Below are positions 7,671 through 14,390 of a stretch of DNA of 14,390 nucleotides, piece by piece. The notes beneath the pieces are model-generated. The model saw only the letters and a list, made by a program, of their open reading frames with translations. It did no database searches and had not been told where the DNA came from. The stretch's first letter is position 1. The number at the start of each line of letters is the position of its first letter. The stretch lies in NCBI GenBank assembly GCA_025356615.1, contig JANXSH010000063.1:1-14390 (forward strand). Reading direction: 5' to 3'. A program made the position numbers and the translations under genes. Origin of the DNA: Planctomycetia bacterium. GTDB lineage: Bacteria > Planctomycetota > Planctomycetia > Gemmatales > Gemmataceae.

Positions 7671-7699
7671 TCGTCAGGTGTAATGGTGTGCGGTAGAAT
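7671..7699 (+). promoter_or_regulatory. Candidate promoter for the cyclase gene
   Basis: TAGAAT (7694-7699, one mismatch to TATAAT) lies 17 bp after TCGTCA (7671-7676, four of six positions of TTGACA), about 36 nt before the cyclase ATG. A second TAGAAT occurs at 7661-7666. The rest of the gap from 7459 holds no recognisable gene. Sequence match only. Confidence 0.35.
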
Positions 7700-7735
7700 G
7701 ATCGCATCTACCCAACACGAACGACGGGGCCGCGG

Positions 7736-9553
7736 ATGTCCACGCGAATCCAGGTGTCGATCTTCGAGAACCGACTGCTCATCAAGTCTGAGGATTTCGA
7801 CGGACCCGTCGAACTCGGACGGGAGCAGAATCGGGACGAGGGACTCTACGCCCGCAGGAGGGAAAAGGATCTCTACCGCTGGGTCGTTGCTCGTCGTGAG
7901 GAAACGGCGGTCGGGCGATCTCAGATCATCGTCACGCCCCTCGACGACGGGCGGGTCCGCATCAAGAACGGCAGCGACCGCATGCCGATCCGCTTCCAGG
8001 ACCGCGCCGAGCTGCCGCCCAGCACGACGATCGAAATCGACCTACCCACGATGATCTTCCTGACCGCGACCAAGAGCCTTCGCCTGGCCCGGCACACCGG
8101 TGGACTCGTGCAGAGCCTGGCCGACCGGACCGTTCCGCCGCGCCAGTCCCAGCCCGGCTCCCGGCTCCCGAGCCTGATCGAGCCTGGCGGGCACGTCTCG
8201 ACACAAAACATGATCACCTGGTTGCACTCGGCGATGGATGTCTTTCAGGCCGCCGCAGGCTCGACGGACTTCTTCGACCGCGCCGCCCGTGCGGTGATCG
8301 ACACAGTGGGCCTCGACTCCGCGCGGGTCCTCCTCTACCAGGGCGAGAGATGGCGAACGCAGTCGGTCCAGTCGGCGGCGGGGAAGGGGTCGCAGACCAT
8401 GAGGCCGCCCAGCGGATCGGTGCTGGAGAGCGTGCTGGAGGACCGCAAGACGACATGGGAAGTGTATACACAAGACGCCTTGCAGCCCGAAAGCTTGCAC
8501 GGCGTCGAGACCGTGATCGCGGCCCCGATCCTTAACCGCGAGGGAGTCATCCTCGGCGCGATCTACGGGGAACGGGGGTTTCGCGCACGGCAGCACGGCA
8601 GTGAGTTCGGCCAACTCGAAGCGAGTCTCGTCGAACTGCTCGCCAGAGGCGTGGCGGCGGGTCTGGCCCGTCTCGACGACGAGCGCAAGGCCGTCGCGGC
8701 CACCGTGCAATTCGAGCAGTTCTTCACGGCGGACCTCGCCCGGAAGTTGCTCGCCAATCCGCAACTCCTCGAGGGACAGAATCGCGAAGTCACCGTCCTG
8801 TTCTGCGACATTCGCGGATTCACCCGCCTCAGCGATTCGCTCGGGGCGGCCAAGGCGATCTCCTGGTGTCGTGATGTCCTCGATGTCCTCTCTCAGTGCG
8901 TCCTGGACGAGGGTGGCGTCCTAGTCGATTACGTCGGCGATGGCCTGATGGCCATGTGGGGGGCACCCGACGACCAGCCCGATCATCCCATGCGTGCCTG
9001 TCGGGCGGCACTCGCCATCCTGAGCAAACTGCCCGAGTTGAACGCGCGGTGGGAGCCGCTCCTCGGAGAGCCGGTCCGCCTCGGGATCGGCATCAACACG
9101 GGGCACGCCCAGGTGGGCAACGTCGGCTCCCGACTCAAGTTCAAGTACGGTGCCCTCGGGACGACCGTGAACCTCGCCAGCCGGGTCGAGGGGGCGACCA
9201 AGTTCTTCAAGTGCATGGTCCTGATGACCCGGCAGACCAAGGACCGGATCGACGAATCGATCCCGGCGCGACGCCTCGCCCAGGTCCGTCTCGCGGGCCT
9301 CAAGGATCCGGTCGAACTCTACGACCTGCTCTCGCCCGAATGGGACCATGCGAAACTGGCCCTGGCAGAGTACGCCAAGGCGTTCGCGCTGTACGAGCAG
9401 GACAAGTTCGCCGAGTCCGCCCGATCGCTGGGCAACTATCGCAGCCATTGCCCTAACGACGACGCCGTCTTGCAGCTGTTGTCCCGCGCCGTCGCCGCCC
9501 TGGCCAAGAAGCCAGCCGACGGCCACCGTGTCTGGGAATTCAGCGAGAAGTAA
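7736..9553 (+). CDS. Class III adenylate/guanylate cyclase with FHA-like and GAF regions
   Basis: This 605-residue soluble protein has three parts. Residues 1-115 resemble a degenerate FHA domain (VELGRE near 25-30, then KNGSDRMPIRF at 77-87). Residues 170-315 form a GAF-type sensor domain (VETVIAAPILNREGVILGAIYGER, 257-280). Residues 350-535 are a class III nucleotidyl cyclase domain. Both metal-binding aspartates are present (Asp358 in FCDIRGF, Asp402 in VGDGLMAMWGAP), and so are the transition-state Asn479 and Arg483 in TTVNLASR. The purine-selecting positions are unusual: the usual lysine before the second Asp is Asp398, and the usual Asp/Thr after the Tyr is Gly472. Hence the product (cAMP, cGMP or none) is uncertain. 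A helical tail (540-600) has the feel of a TPR. It has no membrane segment and presumably acts in the cytoplasm. The ATG at 7736 has only a weak G-rich stretch before it. The gene is convergent with the metalloprotease gene, 48 bp apart. Confidence 0.92.
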   Translation: MSTRIQVSIFENRLLIKSEDFDGPVELGREQNRDEGLYARRREKDLYRWVVARREETAVGRSQIIVTPLDDGRVRIKNGSDRMPIRFQDRAELPPSTTIEIDLPTMIFLTATKSLRLARHTGGLVQSLADRTVPPRQSQPGSRLPSLIEPGGHVSTQNMITWLHSAMDVFQAAAGSTDFFDRAARAVIDTVGLDSARVLLYQGERWRTQSVQSAAGKGSQTMRPPSGSVLESVLEDRKTTWEVYTQDALQPESLHGVETVIAAPILNREGVILGAIYGERGFRARQHGSEFGQLEASLVELLARGVAAGLARLDDERKAVAATVQFEQFFTADLARKLLANPQLLEGQNREVTVLFCDIRGFTRLSDSLGAAKAISWCRDVLDVLSQCVLDEGGVLVDYVGDGLMAMWGAPDDQPDHPMRACRAALAILSKLPELNARWEPLLGEPVRLGIGINTGHAQVGNVGSRLKFKYGALGTTVNLASRVEGATKFFKCMVLMTRQTKDRIDESIPARRLAQVRLAGLKDPVELYDLLSPEWDHAKLALAEYAKAFALYEQDKFAESARSLGNYRSHCPNDDAVLQLLSRAVAALAKKPADGHRVWEFSEK

Positions 9554-9601
9554 ACGACGACCTGAAATGCAGTTGGGCACAGTGCCACATTGGCTTCCTG
9601 C

Positions 9602-11062
9602 TCACTTCGCCTCTTTGCGGACGAGGTCGCGCATGTACGCCCGGTAGCGTTTCTCCAACTTCGCCAGGTCGCTGCCGAAAGCGGTGCCGAAGTCGGTGAG
9701 ACGATGTTCGGGCGTCTTGCGGTCGTGGATGAGTTGCAGGTATGCCTTGAACTGCCTGGGGCGATCGTCCATGAGCATGCGGAACAAGGCCCAGCTTTGG
9801 GAGTAGCCGAGGATGATTTGCTCCGTGCGCGTCGCCTTGCGAATCCAGTCGTCGTTGCGGACCAGGTCGCGGAGGGGGATGAACGAGGCGTCGCCTCTCG
9901 ACGCTGCGCGGAGGACGCTGGCCCGCCCAGGGTTCGCCTCGCCGATGCCTTGCCAGGCACCCTTGATCGTCGATTCGCAGTAGACCGCGAGACCTTCGGC
10001 GAGCCAGACGGGCACGTCGCCCGTGCGGTTCAGCATGCCGCAGTTGAACGAGAGCTGATGCGCCACTTCGTGCATCACGGTGCTGATGTTCGTATCGTCG
10101 CGCTTGTCACGAACCGCCCGGCTCAACGCGAGCTGGTTCCGCTCGCGCTCCAGGTCCGACGATCCGCCCTTCATTTCGTTGGTGGCGCGGGCTACCGACG
10201 CGGTAAATGCGCGGTTGGTGCCGAAATCGTAGACGAGGAGGCGATTCGTCGCGGGGTGATAGAGTCCCGTGACCGAGGAGGGGATCTTCTGGCCCAGATA
10301 GGCGTCGAGGCCGTCCTGCGTGTCGAAGATGGCGACCATCATCTTGTCGGCGGGAGGTCGAGCCTCGAAGCCGCGCCTCCGAAAATGCTCGAAAAAGAGG
10401 GAGTAGATCGTCTCGCAGTTCTCGAGGCGGTATTCGGAGTGCGCGATGCCCGCCGTGCTGAGCGCCATGAAGTGCTTGCTGTCGTAGCGGGTCGGCGTGC
10501 GGAGTCGATGCTTCTCCTGGATCGCGCGCATGTCCTGGGTAAACGTGCGCGCCTCGAGGTCGTCGCGCGTCACGAGGCGGAAGCCCGTCGTTGTGACGTG
10601 GCAGCCCGCGCGCTCGTCCGTATCGACGACGGCGATCCGCACGCGCTTGCCGACGTAGGCATCGAGTTGCCAGCGGTACTCGCGGAGTTGACGACCGTTC
10701 GGCCCGAGAAGGGCGACGGAGGGGAGCCATTTCTCGCCCTGCTTCACCTGGCGCGGGACGATCTCGCGCTTCGCCGCCTCGAGGACCACGTCGAGGCTCT
10801 CTGCGGCCGCGACGCCCTCGGGCCGATAGGCCGCCGCCTCGAACTCGATCGCGACCGCCCCAGGGGGGACGGTGAACGTCCGATGGAGGATCGCCTTCTT
10901 CGCCGTCCCGTCGTCCGCCGTCGTGAAGGCGCGAGTGGTGCCCAGCATGACCACCTTGCCGCCGTCACCCTGCCAGGGCAAAACTTTGCCGCCGGACAGG
11001 TCGAGGTTCGGAATCGTGCCCGGCATGGTCAGGCCGGCCATCAACGTCAGGGTCAGGTGCAT
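9602..11062 (-). CDS. DUF1570-like HExxH metalloprotease, probably exported
   Basis: The 486-residue product has a weakly hydrophobic N-terminus (MHLTLTLMAGLTMPG) that may be a short signal peptide. A beta-rich region (about 25-165) follows, ending CHVTTTGFRLV and possibly a jelly-roll. The C-terminal part is metalloprotease-like, with HEVAH (331-335) and a downstream WLAEGLAVY (353-361) whose Glu356 could be the third zinc ligand, as in gluzincins. The segments DKMMVAIFDTQDGLDAYLG and GLYHPATNRLLVYDF fit the DUF1570 family, which is abundant in planctomycetes. The substrate is unknown. The frame is open upstream to 11272, but that extension has no signal-peptide or family features. The ATG at 11062 is preceded by AAGG at 10 nt. 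The gene is divergent from nfeD, with a 260-bp gap, and convergent with the cyclase gene. Zinc binding is inferred from the motif. Confidence 0.85.
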   Translation of the reverse strand: MHLTLTLMAGLTMPGTIPNLDLSGGKVLPWQGDGGKVVMLGTTRAFTTADDGTAKKAILHRTFTVPPGAVAIEFEAAAYRPEGVAAAESLDVVLEAAKREIVPRQVKQGEKWLPSVALLGPNGRQLREYRWQLDAYVGKRVRIAVVDTDERAGCHVTTTGFRLVTRDDLEARTFTQDMRAIQEKHRLRTPTRYDSKHFMALSTAGIAHSEYRLENCETIYSLFFEHFRRRGFEARPPADKMMVAIFDTQDGLDAYLGQKIPSSVTGLYHPATNRLLVYDFGTNRAFTASVARATNEMKGGSSDLERERNQLALSRAVRDKRDDTNISTVMHEVAHQLSFNCGMLNRTGDVPVWLAEGLAVYCESTIKGAWQGIGEANPGRASVLRAASRGDASFIPLRDLVRNDDWIRKATRTEQIILGYSQSWALFRMLMDDRPRQFKAYLQLIHDRKTPEHRLTDFGTAFGSDLAKLEKRYRAYMRDLVRKEAK

Positions 11063-11263
11063 GAGCCGCGTGCCTTGTGGATGAGTTTCGTTCGCCGAGC
11101 GAAGTATGGGACATTGATTCGCTCCGGTCCAGCAAGCAACGGGAGGATGCGACGAACAAGGTGGTAGAGGGAGTGCATCAGAAGATGTAGGCGGGAGAGA
11201 GGCATTGCTCCAAGCCCGGCGGTTGCAACCGCTGGGCTTCGCCCCACCCTCCTTCCCGTTCCC

Positions 11264-11269
11264 TATAAT
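11264..11269 (+). promoter_or_regulatory. Candidate -10 box upstream of the long nfeD gene
   Basis: A perfect TATAAT lies about 54 nt before the ATG at 11323, in a short A/T-rich patch within G/C-rich sequence. No good -35 hexamer is visible at the expected distance. It could drive the nfeD-nfeD-floA run. Confidence 0.4.
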
Positions 11270-11322
11270 CAAATTAAGCCCCTGGCCCGGATCTACTCAC
11301 GCCTGCCGTTGTGGAGGACACC

Positions 11323-13482
11323 ATGCACCCGATCGGAACAGCCGTCCTGTTCCCCCTCCCGCGCGCCTGGCTTCGGGGCCTCGTCCTGGCCCTCGTCGCG
11401 CTGAGTCCGGGGGCCGTCGTCGCCGCCGAGAAGGCCGTCTCCGGGATCATCGTGCAGATACCGGCCAGCATTACCACGGAGTCCGTCGCCCGCCTCCGGT
11501 CGAGCCTCCACGGGTCGCTCAAACGCTTCGAGCAAGAGGCATCGGCCAAGGGCGGGCAGTTCGTCGTCCTGTGCGACTTCAACCCCGAGGGCCGTCGCAA
11601 TGAGTGCGACGATTTCGGGGCCTGCTACAGCCTGGCGAACTACCTCTCGCGCCTGCCGACCGAGACGAAGGGCGTGCTGACGGTGGCGTATGTCCACGGC
11701 GACATCCGTCGCCACAGCGTCTTGCCGGTCCTCGCCTGCCAGGAGATCGTCTTCTCCGAGAAGGCGCGACTCGGGCAAGTGGTTGTCGCGGGCAAGACTC
11801 TTCCGCGACCCGAAATAGCAGCCTACGAGGAGATCGGCCGCAGCCGACGACCACGCAAGGTCGTCCTCGAGATGCTCGGGCCGTCCGACGCTTTCGGGCA
11901 GGAAGGGGCGCTCTACGACTTCACCCAGGCGAGCAAACTCGGCCTGTGCCAGCCGAAGGCCGCCGCGACGCTGGACGAGGTCCGCCTTACCTACCGCCTG
12001 CCGCGCACCAACCTCCGCAAGTCGATCGACCGCTCGCTCGCGTGGCGCATCCCCGTCGAGGGGGCGATCACCGGCGAGGTCGTCGAGAAGACGCGCCGCC
12101 GGGTGGAGCGGGCGATTCGCGCTCGCGCCAACGTGATCGTCTTCGAGTTGCGCTGCCAGGGCGGGGACAGCGACCGGGCGAACGAACTGGGCCGATACCT
12201 CGCGTCGATCAACGACGACCGCCCGGACGATCCCGTCGAGACGATCGCCTACGTCACCAACGTCGCACGCAACCTCGCCGCGTTCCCGGCCTTCGCGTGC
12301 AACAAGATCGTCATGCAGCGCCCGCCGACCGGCATCGACCCCAACCCCGATGACGGGGACGATAGCACCTACGGCGAGGCACGCCTCGGTGATTTCGGGA
12401 CGTATCTCAAAGAAAATAAGAACCTCGAGAGGATCATCGGCGACCACCTCGCCGACCTCGCCGCCAAGAATCTCTACCCCGCCGAAGTCGCCCGCGCCCT
12501 GACGCGGGCCGATCTCCAGGTCGTCGCCGTCGAACCGGCAACCGGGGCGGGGGGGCGGACGTTCCTGACGAAGGAGGAGTACGAACTGTCCCCGAAGAAG
12601 TGGCGCGTCCTCGAGTGGGTCAAGCCCTGGCACCGGGAGGCGCGTTTCGAGGGCAAGCCGTTGACCCTCAGCGCTACGCAGGCCCAGGAACTCGATATCG
12701 CCTCCTCCGTCGTCAAGGATCTCGCCGACCTCTACGAAGTCGAGGGGTTGGAGCCGTTGCAGGTGAAGGTCGCCGAGAGTGACTGGCTCGACGGCCTCGG
12801 CGACTTCCTGCGCGACCCCTGGACGAGCATGATCCTCATCATGGTCGCCATCACCTGCTTGATGCTCGAATTCAAGATGCCCGGCGTCGGCCTGCCCGGC
12901 GTCATCGCCGCCATCTGTTTCGTGTTGTTCTTCTGGGCGCACTCGCAGTTGCACGGCCAGATCACCTGGCTCGCCATCCTCCTGTTCGTCCTCGGTCTCA
13001 TCCTGATCGGCATGGAAATCTTCGTCCTGCCGGGGTTCGGCATCACCGGCATCAGCGGTACGCTCCTCGTCCTGGCGAGCCTCGGCCTCGTCGTCTACGG
13101 CCACTGGCCGCGCTCGGGGTCCGAGTGGGTCGGCTTCGGCAACAAGCTCGCGCCGTTCGGAGTCAGCCTTTTAGGCTCCCTCGTCGGTGTGATCCTCGTC
13201 GTGCGTTATCTTTCGCACATCCCGATCCTGAACCGCCTCGTACTGCGTCCCGGCGCGGAGCCGGGCGAGGAGGAGGTCGAGGCCGGCTGGCACCAGCACG
13301 CCGAGTTGCAGGCGCTCCTCGGGGCGATCGGAGTCGCGGCCACGCCGCTGCGCCCGGCGGGCAAGACGCAGTTCGGCGAGGCGTTCGTCGACGTCGTCGC
13401 GGAGGGCGGCTACATCATGCCGGGGACGCGGGTGCAAGTCATCGAGGTCGAGGGCGGGCGTGTCGTGGTCAAGGAGGTTTGA
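11323..13482 (+). CDS. Long NfeD-family membrane protein with ClpP-like domains
   Basis: The 719-residue product starts with a signal peptide (about 1-35, ending GAVVAA). Two segments follow that look like repeats of the ClpP/crotonase-like fold: one at about 78-165 (QFVVLCDF to ACQEIVFSEKARLGQ) and one at about 270-360 (NVIVFELRCQGGDSDRA to FACNKIVMQRP). Next come four or five membrane helices (about 501-630), including LEFKMPGVGLPGVIAA, a signature of NfeD proteins. The C-terminal NfeD OB-fold is at about 663-717 (LLGAIGVAATPLRPAGK to VEGGRVVVKEV). NfeD proteins partner with SPFH/flotillin proteins in membrane quality control or microdomains; a short NfeD and a flotillin follow here. The usual catalytic Ser and Lys of NfeD proteases are not clearly visible in either repeat. 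The ATG at 11323 is chosen because GGAGG lies 5 nt before it; an in-frame GTG at 11311 overlaps that site. Confidence 0.9.
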   Translation: MHPIGTAVLFPLPRAWLRGLVLALVALSPGAVVAAEKAVSGIIVQIPASITTESVARLRSSLHGSLKRFEQEASAKGGQFVVLCDFNPEGRRNECDDFGACYSLANYLSRLPTETKGVLTVAYVHGDIRRHSVLPVLACQEIVFSEKARLGQVVVAGKTLPRPEIAAYEEIGRSRRPRKVVLEMLGPSDAFGQEGALYDFTQASKLGLCQPKAAATLDEVRLTYRLPRTNLRKSIDRSLAWRIPVEGAITGEVVEKTRRRVERAIRARANVIVFELRCQGGDSDRANELGRYLASINDDRPDDPVETIAYVTNVARNLAAFPAFACNKIVMQRPPTGIDPNPDDGDDSTYGEARLGDFGTYLKENKNLERIIGDHLADLAAKNLYPAEVARALTRADLQVVAVEPATGAGGRTFLTKEEYELSPKKWRVLEWVKPWHREARFEGKPLTLSATQAQELDIASSVVKDLADLYEVEGLEPLQVKVAESDWLDGLGDFLRDPWTSMILIMVAITCLMLEFKMPGVGLPGVIAAICFVLFFWAHSQLHGQITWLAILLFVLGLILIGMEIFVLPGFGITGISGTLLVLASLGLVVYGHWPRSGSEWVGFGNKLAPFGVSLLGSLVGVILVVRYLSHIPILNRLVLRPGAEPGEEEVEAGWHQHAELQALLGAIGVAATPLRPAGKTQFGEAFVDVVAEGGYIMPGTRVQVIEVEGGRVVVKEV

Positions 13483-13491
13483 GGTTCGTAG

Positions 13492-13560
13492 CTCAGGCGT
13501 CCCGCCTGAGTTTGGTGCGTCTCGCCCCGAGGCGATGAAGAAACAGGCCGGACGCCTGTT
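13492..13560. repeat. Three adjacent small hairpins between the two nfeD genes
   Basis: The dyads are CTCAGGCG/CGCCTGAG (13492-13499 and 13503-13510), TCGCC/GGCGA (13522-13526 and 13531-13535) and AACAGGC/GCCTGTT (13542-13548 and 13554-13560). They fill nearly the whole 93-bp gap and end 15 nt before the next ATG. No U-tract follows any of them. They resemble dispersed intergenic repeats and could tune relative expression within the operon. Confidence 0.65.
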
Positions 13561-13575
13561 CTACGGGAGTGCCGG

Positions 13576-14100
13576 ATGGAGACGACGTTCTTGACGCTGG
13601 GACTATTCCTGATCGGCCTGGGGCTGATGCTGCTCTTCGCCGACTTGTTCGTCCCGTCGGGCGGCATCCTCATCGTGCTGGGCCTCGGCGGGCTGGGCGT
13701 CGGCATCGCCTTCCTATTCCGCTACGACACGGAGATCGGCATCTGGGCGCTGGCCGGGACGGCGCTGGCGATCCCAGTCGGCGGCGTACTCTTGTTCAAG
13801 TTGTGGGCCTACACACCCCTCGCACGCATGGCCGCGCCGGGGCCGCCCCCGACCGACGCGGACATCCCCTTCGACACGGGCCTCCAACTGCTTCGCGGCC
13901 GTCACGGCAAGACGCTCACCTCCCTGCGGCCCGCCGGCATGGTCGAGTTCGACGGCCGGCGCGTCGATAGCCTGACCGAGGGGATGATGGTCGAGTCGGG
14001 CCAGTGGGTGCGCTGCGTCGAAGTGCGCGGAGGCACCGTCATCGTCCGGCCGGTCGAGAAACCTGATACAACAGATTTAGAGACGACTTCTCTTACCTAA
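13576..14100 (+). CDS. Short NfeD-family protein (membrane helices plus OB-fold)
   Basis: The 174-residue product has two or three membrane helices (about 5-22, 28-48 and 57-77), with the NfeD-like FADLFVPSGGILIVLGLGGL in the first pair. The C-terminal OB-fold domain is at about 105-160 (LRGRHGKTLTSLRPAGMVEFDG to VEVRGGTVIVRPV). It has no protease part, so it is the short, NfeD1a-like form, which is thought to act as a partner of flotillin-type proteins. GGGAG lies 8 nt upstream of the ATG at 13576. It ends 10 bp before the flotillin gene, which implies co-transcription. The extreme C-terminus is Thr/Asp-rich and looks disordered. Confidence 0.92.
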   Translation: METTFLTLGLFLIGLGLMLLFADLFVPSGGILIVLGLGGLGVGIAFLFRYDTEIGIWALAGTALAIPVGGVLLFKLWAYTPLARMAAPGPPPTDADIPFDTGLQLLRGRHGKTLTSLRPAGMVEFDGRRVDSLTEGMMVESGQWVRCVEVRGGTVIVRPVEKPDTTDLETTSLT

Positions 14101-14110
14101 GGTGGCTCCC

Positions 14111-14390
14111 ATGCTCGTGCCCCTGTTCGCGGCCGAAGACATTCTGACCTACTGGCCGCTGGCGCTGGGGCTGGTCGGGATCTTCGTCTTCCTCGTCGTG
14201 CTGTTCATCTGCTTCAACTTCGTCCAGCTCTGGATCCAGGCGTATCTGGGCGGGGCGAAGATTGGCTTCATCGACATGATCCGCATGAAGCTCATGAAGC
14301 TGGAGTATGTGACGATCGTGAAGCTCAACATCGCCCTCGTCAAGGCGGGGACGAAGGTCACCACGCAGGAGATGGAGGCCCATGTCCTGT
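14111..14390 (+). CDS. floA: FloA-type flotillin-like protein, 3' end outside window
   Basis: The 93 visible residues begin with a short N-terminus, then a hydrophobic membrane segment (about 15-37) and an amphipathic stretch, YLGGAKIGFIDMIRMKLMK (45-63). Then comes KAGTKVTTQEMEAHVL (78-93). These match the start of the FloA/YqfA family of bacterial flotillin-like scaffold proteins, which form membrane microdomains together with NfeD proteins. The two nfeD genes directly upstream support the call. The ATG at 14111 is 10 bp after the short nfeD gene, with a G-rich AAGGTGG just before it. The SPFH core and the C-terminal coiled coil would lie beyond the right edge. Confidence 0.9.
   Translation, partial: MLVPLFAAEDILTYWPLALGLVGIFVFLVVLFICFNFVQLWIQAYLGGAKIGFIDMIRMKLMKLEYVTIVKLNIALVKAGTKVTTQEMEAHVL

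Noticed and set aside
9554..9601. Terminator hairpin between the convergent cyclase and metalloprotease genes
   Set aside because: Only GGCAC-A-GTGCC is seen, with a one-base loop and no U-tract.
9590..11167. 525-codon open frame on the plus strand
   Set aside because: It is antisense to the HEVAH metalloprotease and low in recognisable content; the minus-strand frame carries the motifs.
11293..13104. 603-codon open frame on the minus strand
   Set aside because: It is antisense to the long nfeD gene and is Asp/Glu/Arg-rich with no domain, as expected of a shadow frame in G/C-rich DNA. The plus-strand reading has a signal peptide, membrane helices and the NfeD domain.

Overview
The window is high in G+C and the recognised genes use G/C-rich codons. 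Their mix suggests a planctomycete, possibly of the Gemmata/Gemmataceae type. The reasons are an exosortase with a PEP-CTERM substrate, a DUF1570-type secreted metalloprotease, a very long NfeD protein followed by a short NfeD and a FloA-type flotillin, and structured palindromes between genes. This assignment is inferred from gene content; there is no rRNA or other marker gene here.

Bases 1-5639 carry a minus-strand surface-polysaccharide and protein-sorting block. Read in the direction of transcription it holds a PEP-CTERM secreted protein (5600-4173), a 1.16-kb stretch with no supportable gene but several strong inverted repeats (4172-3010), an exosortase with intact Cys/Arg/His catalytic residues (3009-2083), and a polysaccharide co-polymerase/tyrosine autokinase (1993 to beyond the left edge). 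The exosortase and kinase are 89 bp apart and probably co-transcribed. The block fits an exopolysaccharide-linked system in which PEP-CTERM proteins are processed at the cytoplasmic membrane.

Bases 5929-7458 encode a class I iron-sulfur fumarate hydratase interrupted by one in-frame TAG. The stop lies two codons before the cysteine that should be the third [4Fe-4S] ligand, so this is not a normal two-subunit split.

Bases 7736-9553 encode a class III nucleotide cyclase with FHA-like and GAF sensor regions. It keeps the metal-binding and transition-state residues but has unusual residues at the purine-selecting positions. Convergent to it, 11062-9602 (minus) encodes a DUF1570-like HExxH metalloprotease. 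Bases 11323-14390 hold a plus-strand run of long NfeD, short NfeD and the start of a FloA flotillin, a pairing known for membrane-microdomain proteins. A cluster of three small hairpins separates the two nfeD genes.

I found no tRNA, rRNA, CRISPR array, insertion sequence with a recognisable transposase, or replication origin. The points most worth following up are the fumarase stop codon, the two perfect inverted-repeat structures in the 3.0-4.2 kb gap, and the cyclase's substrate-site changes.
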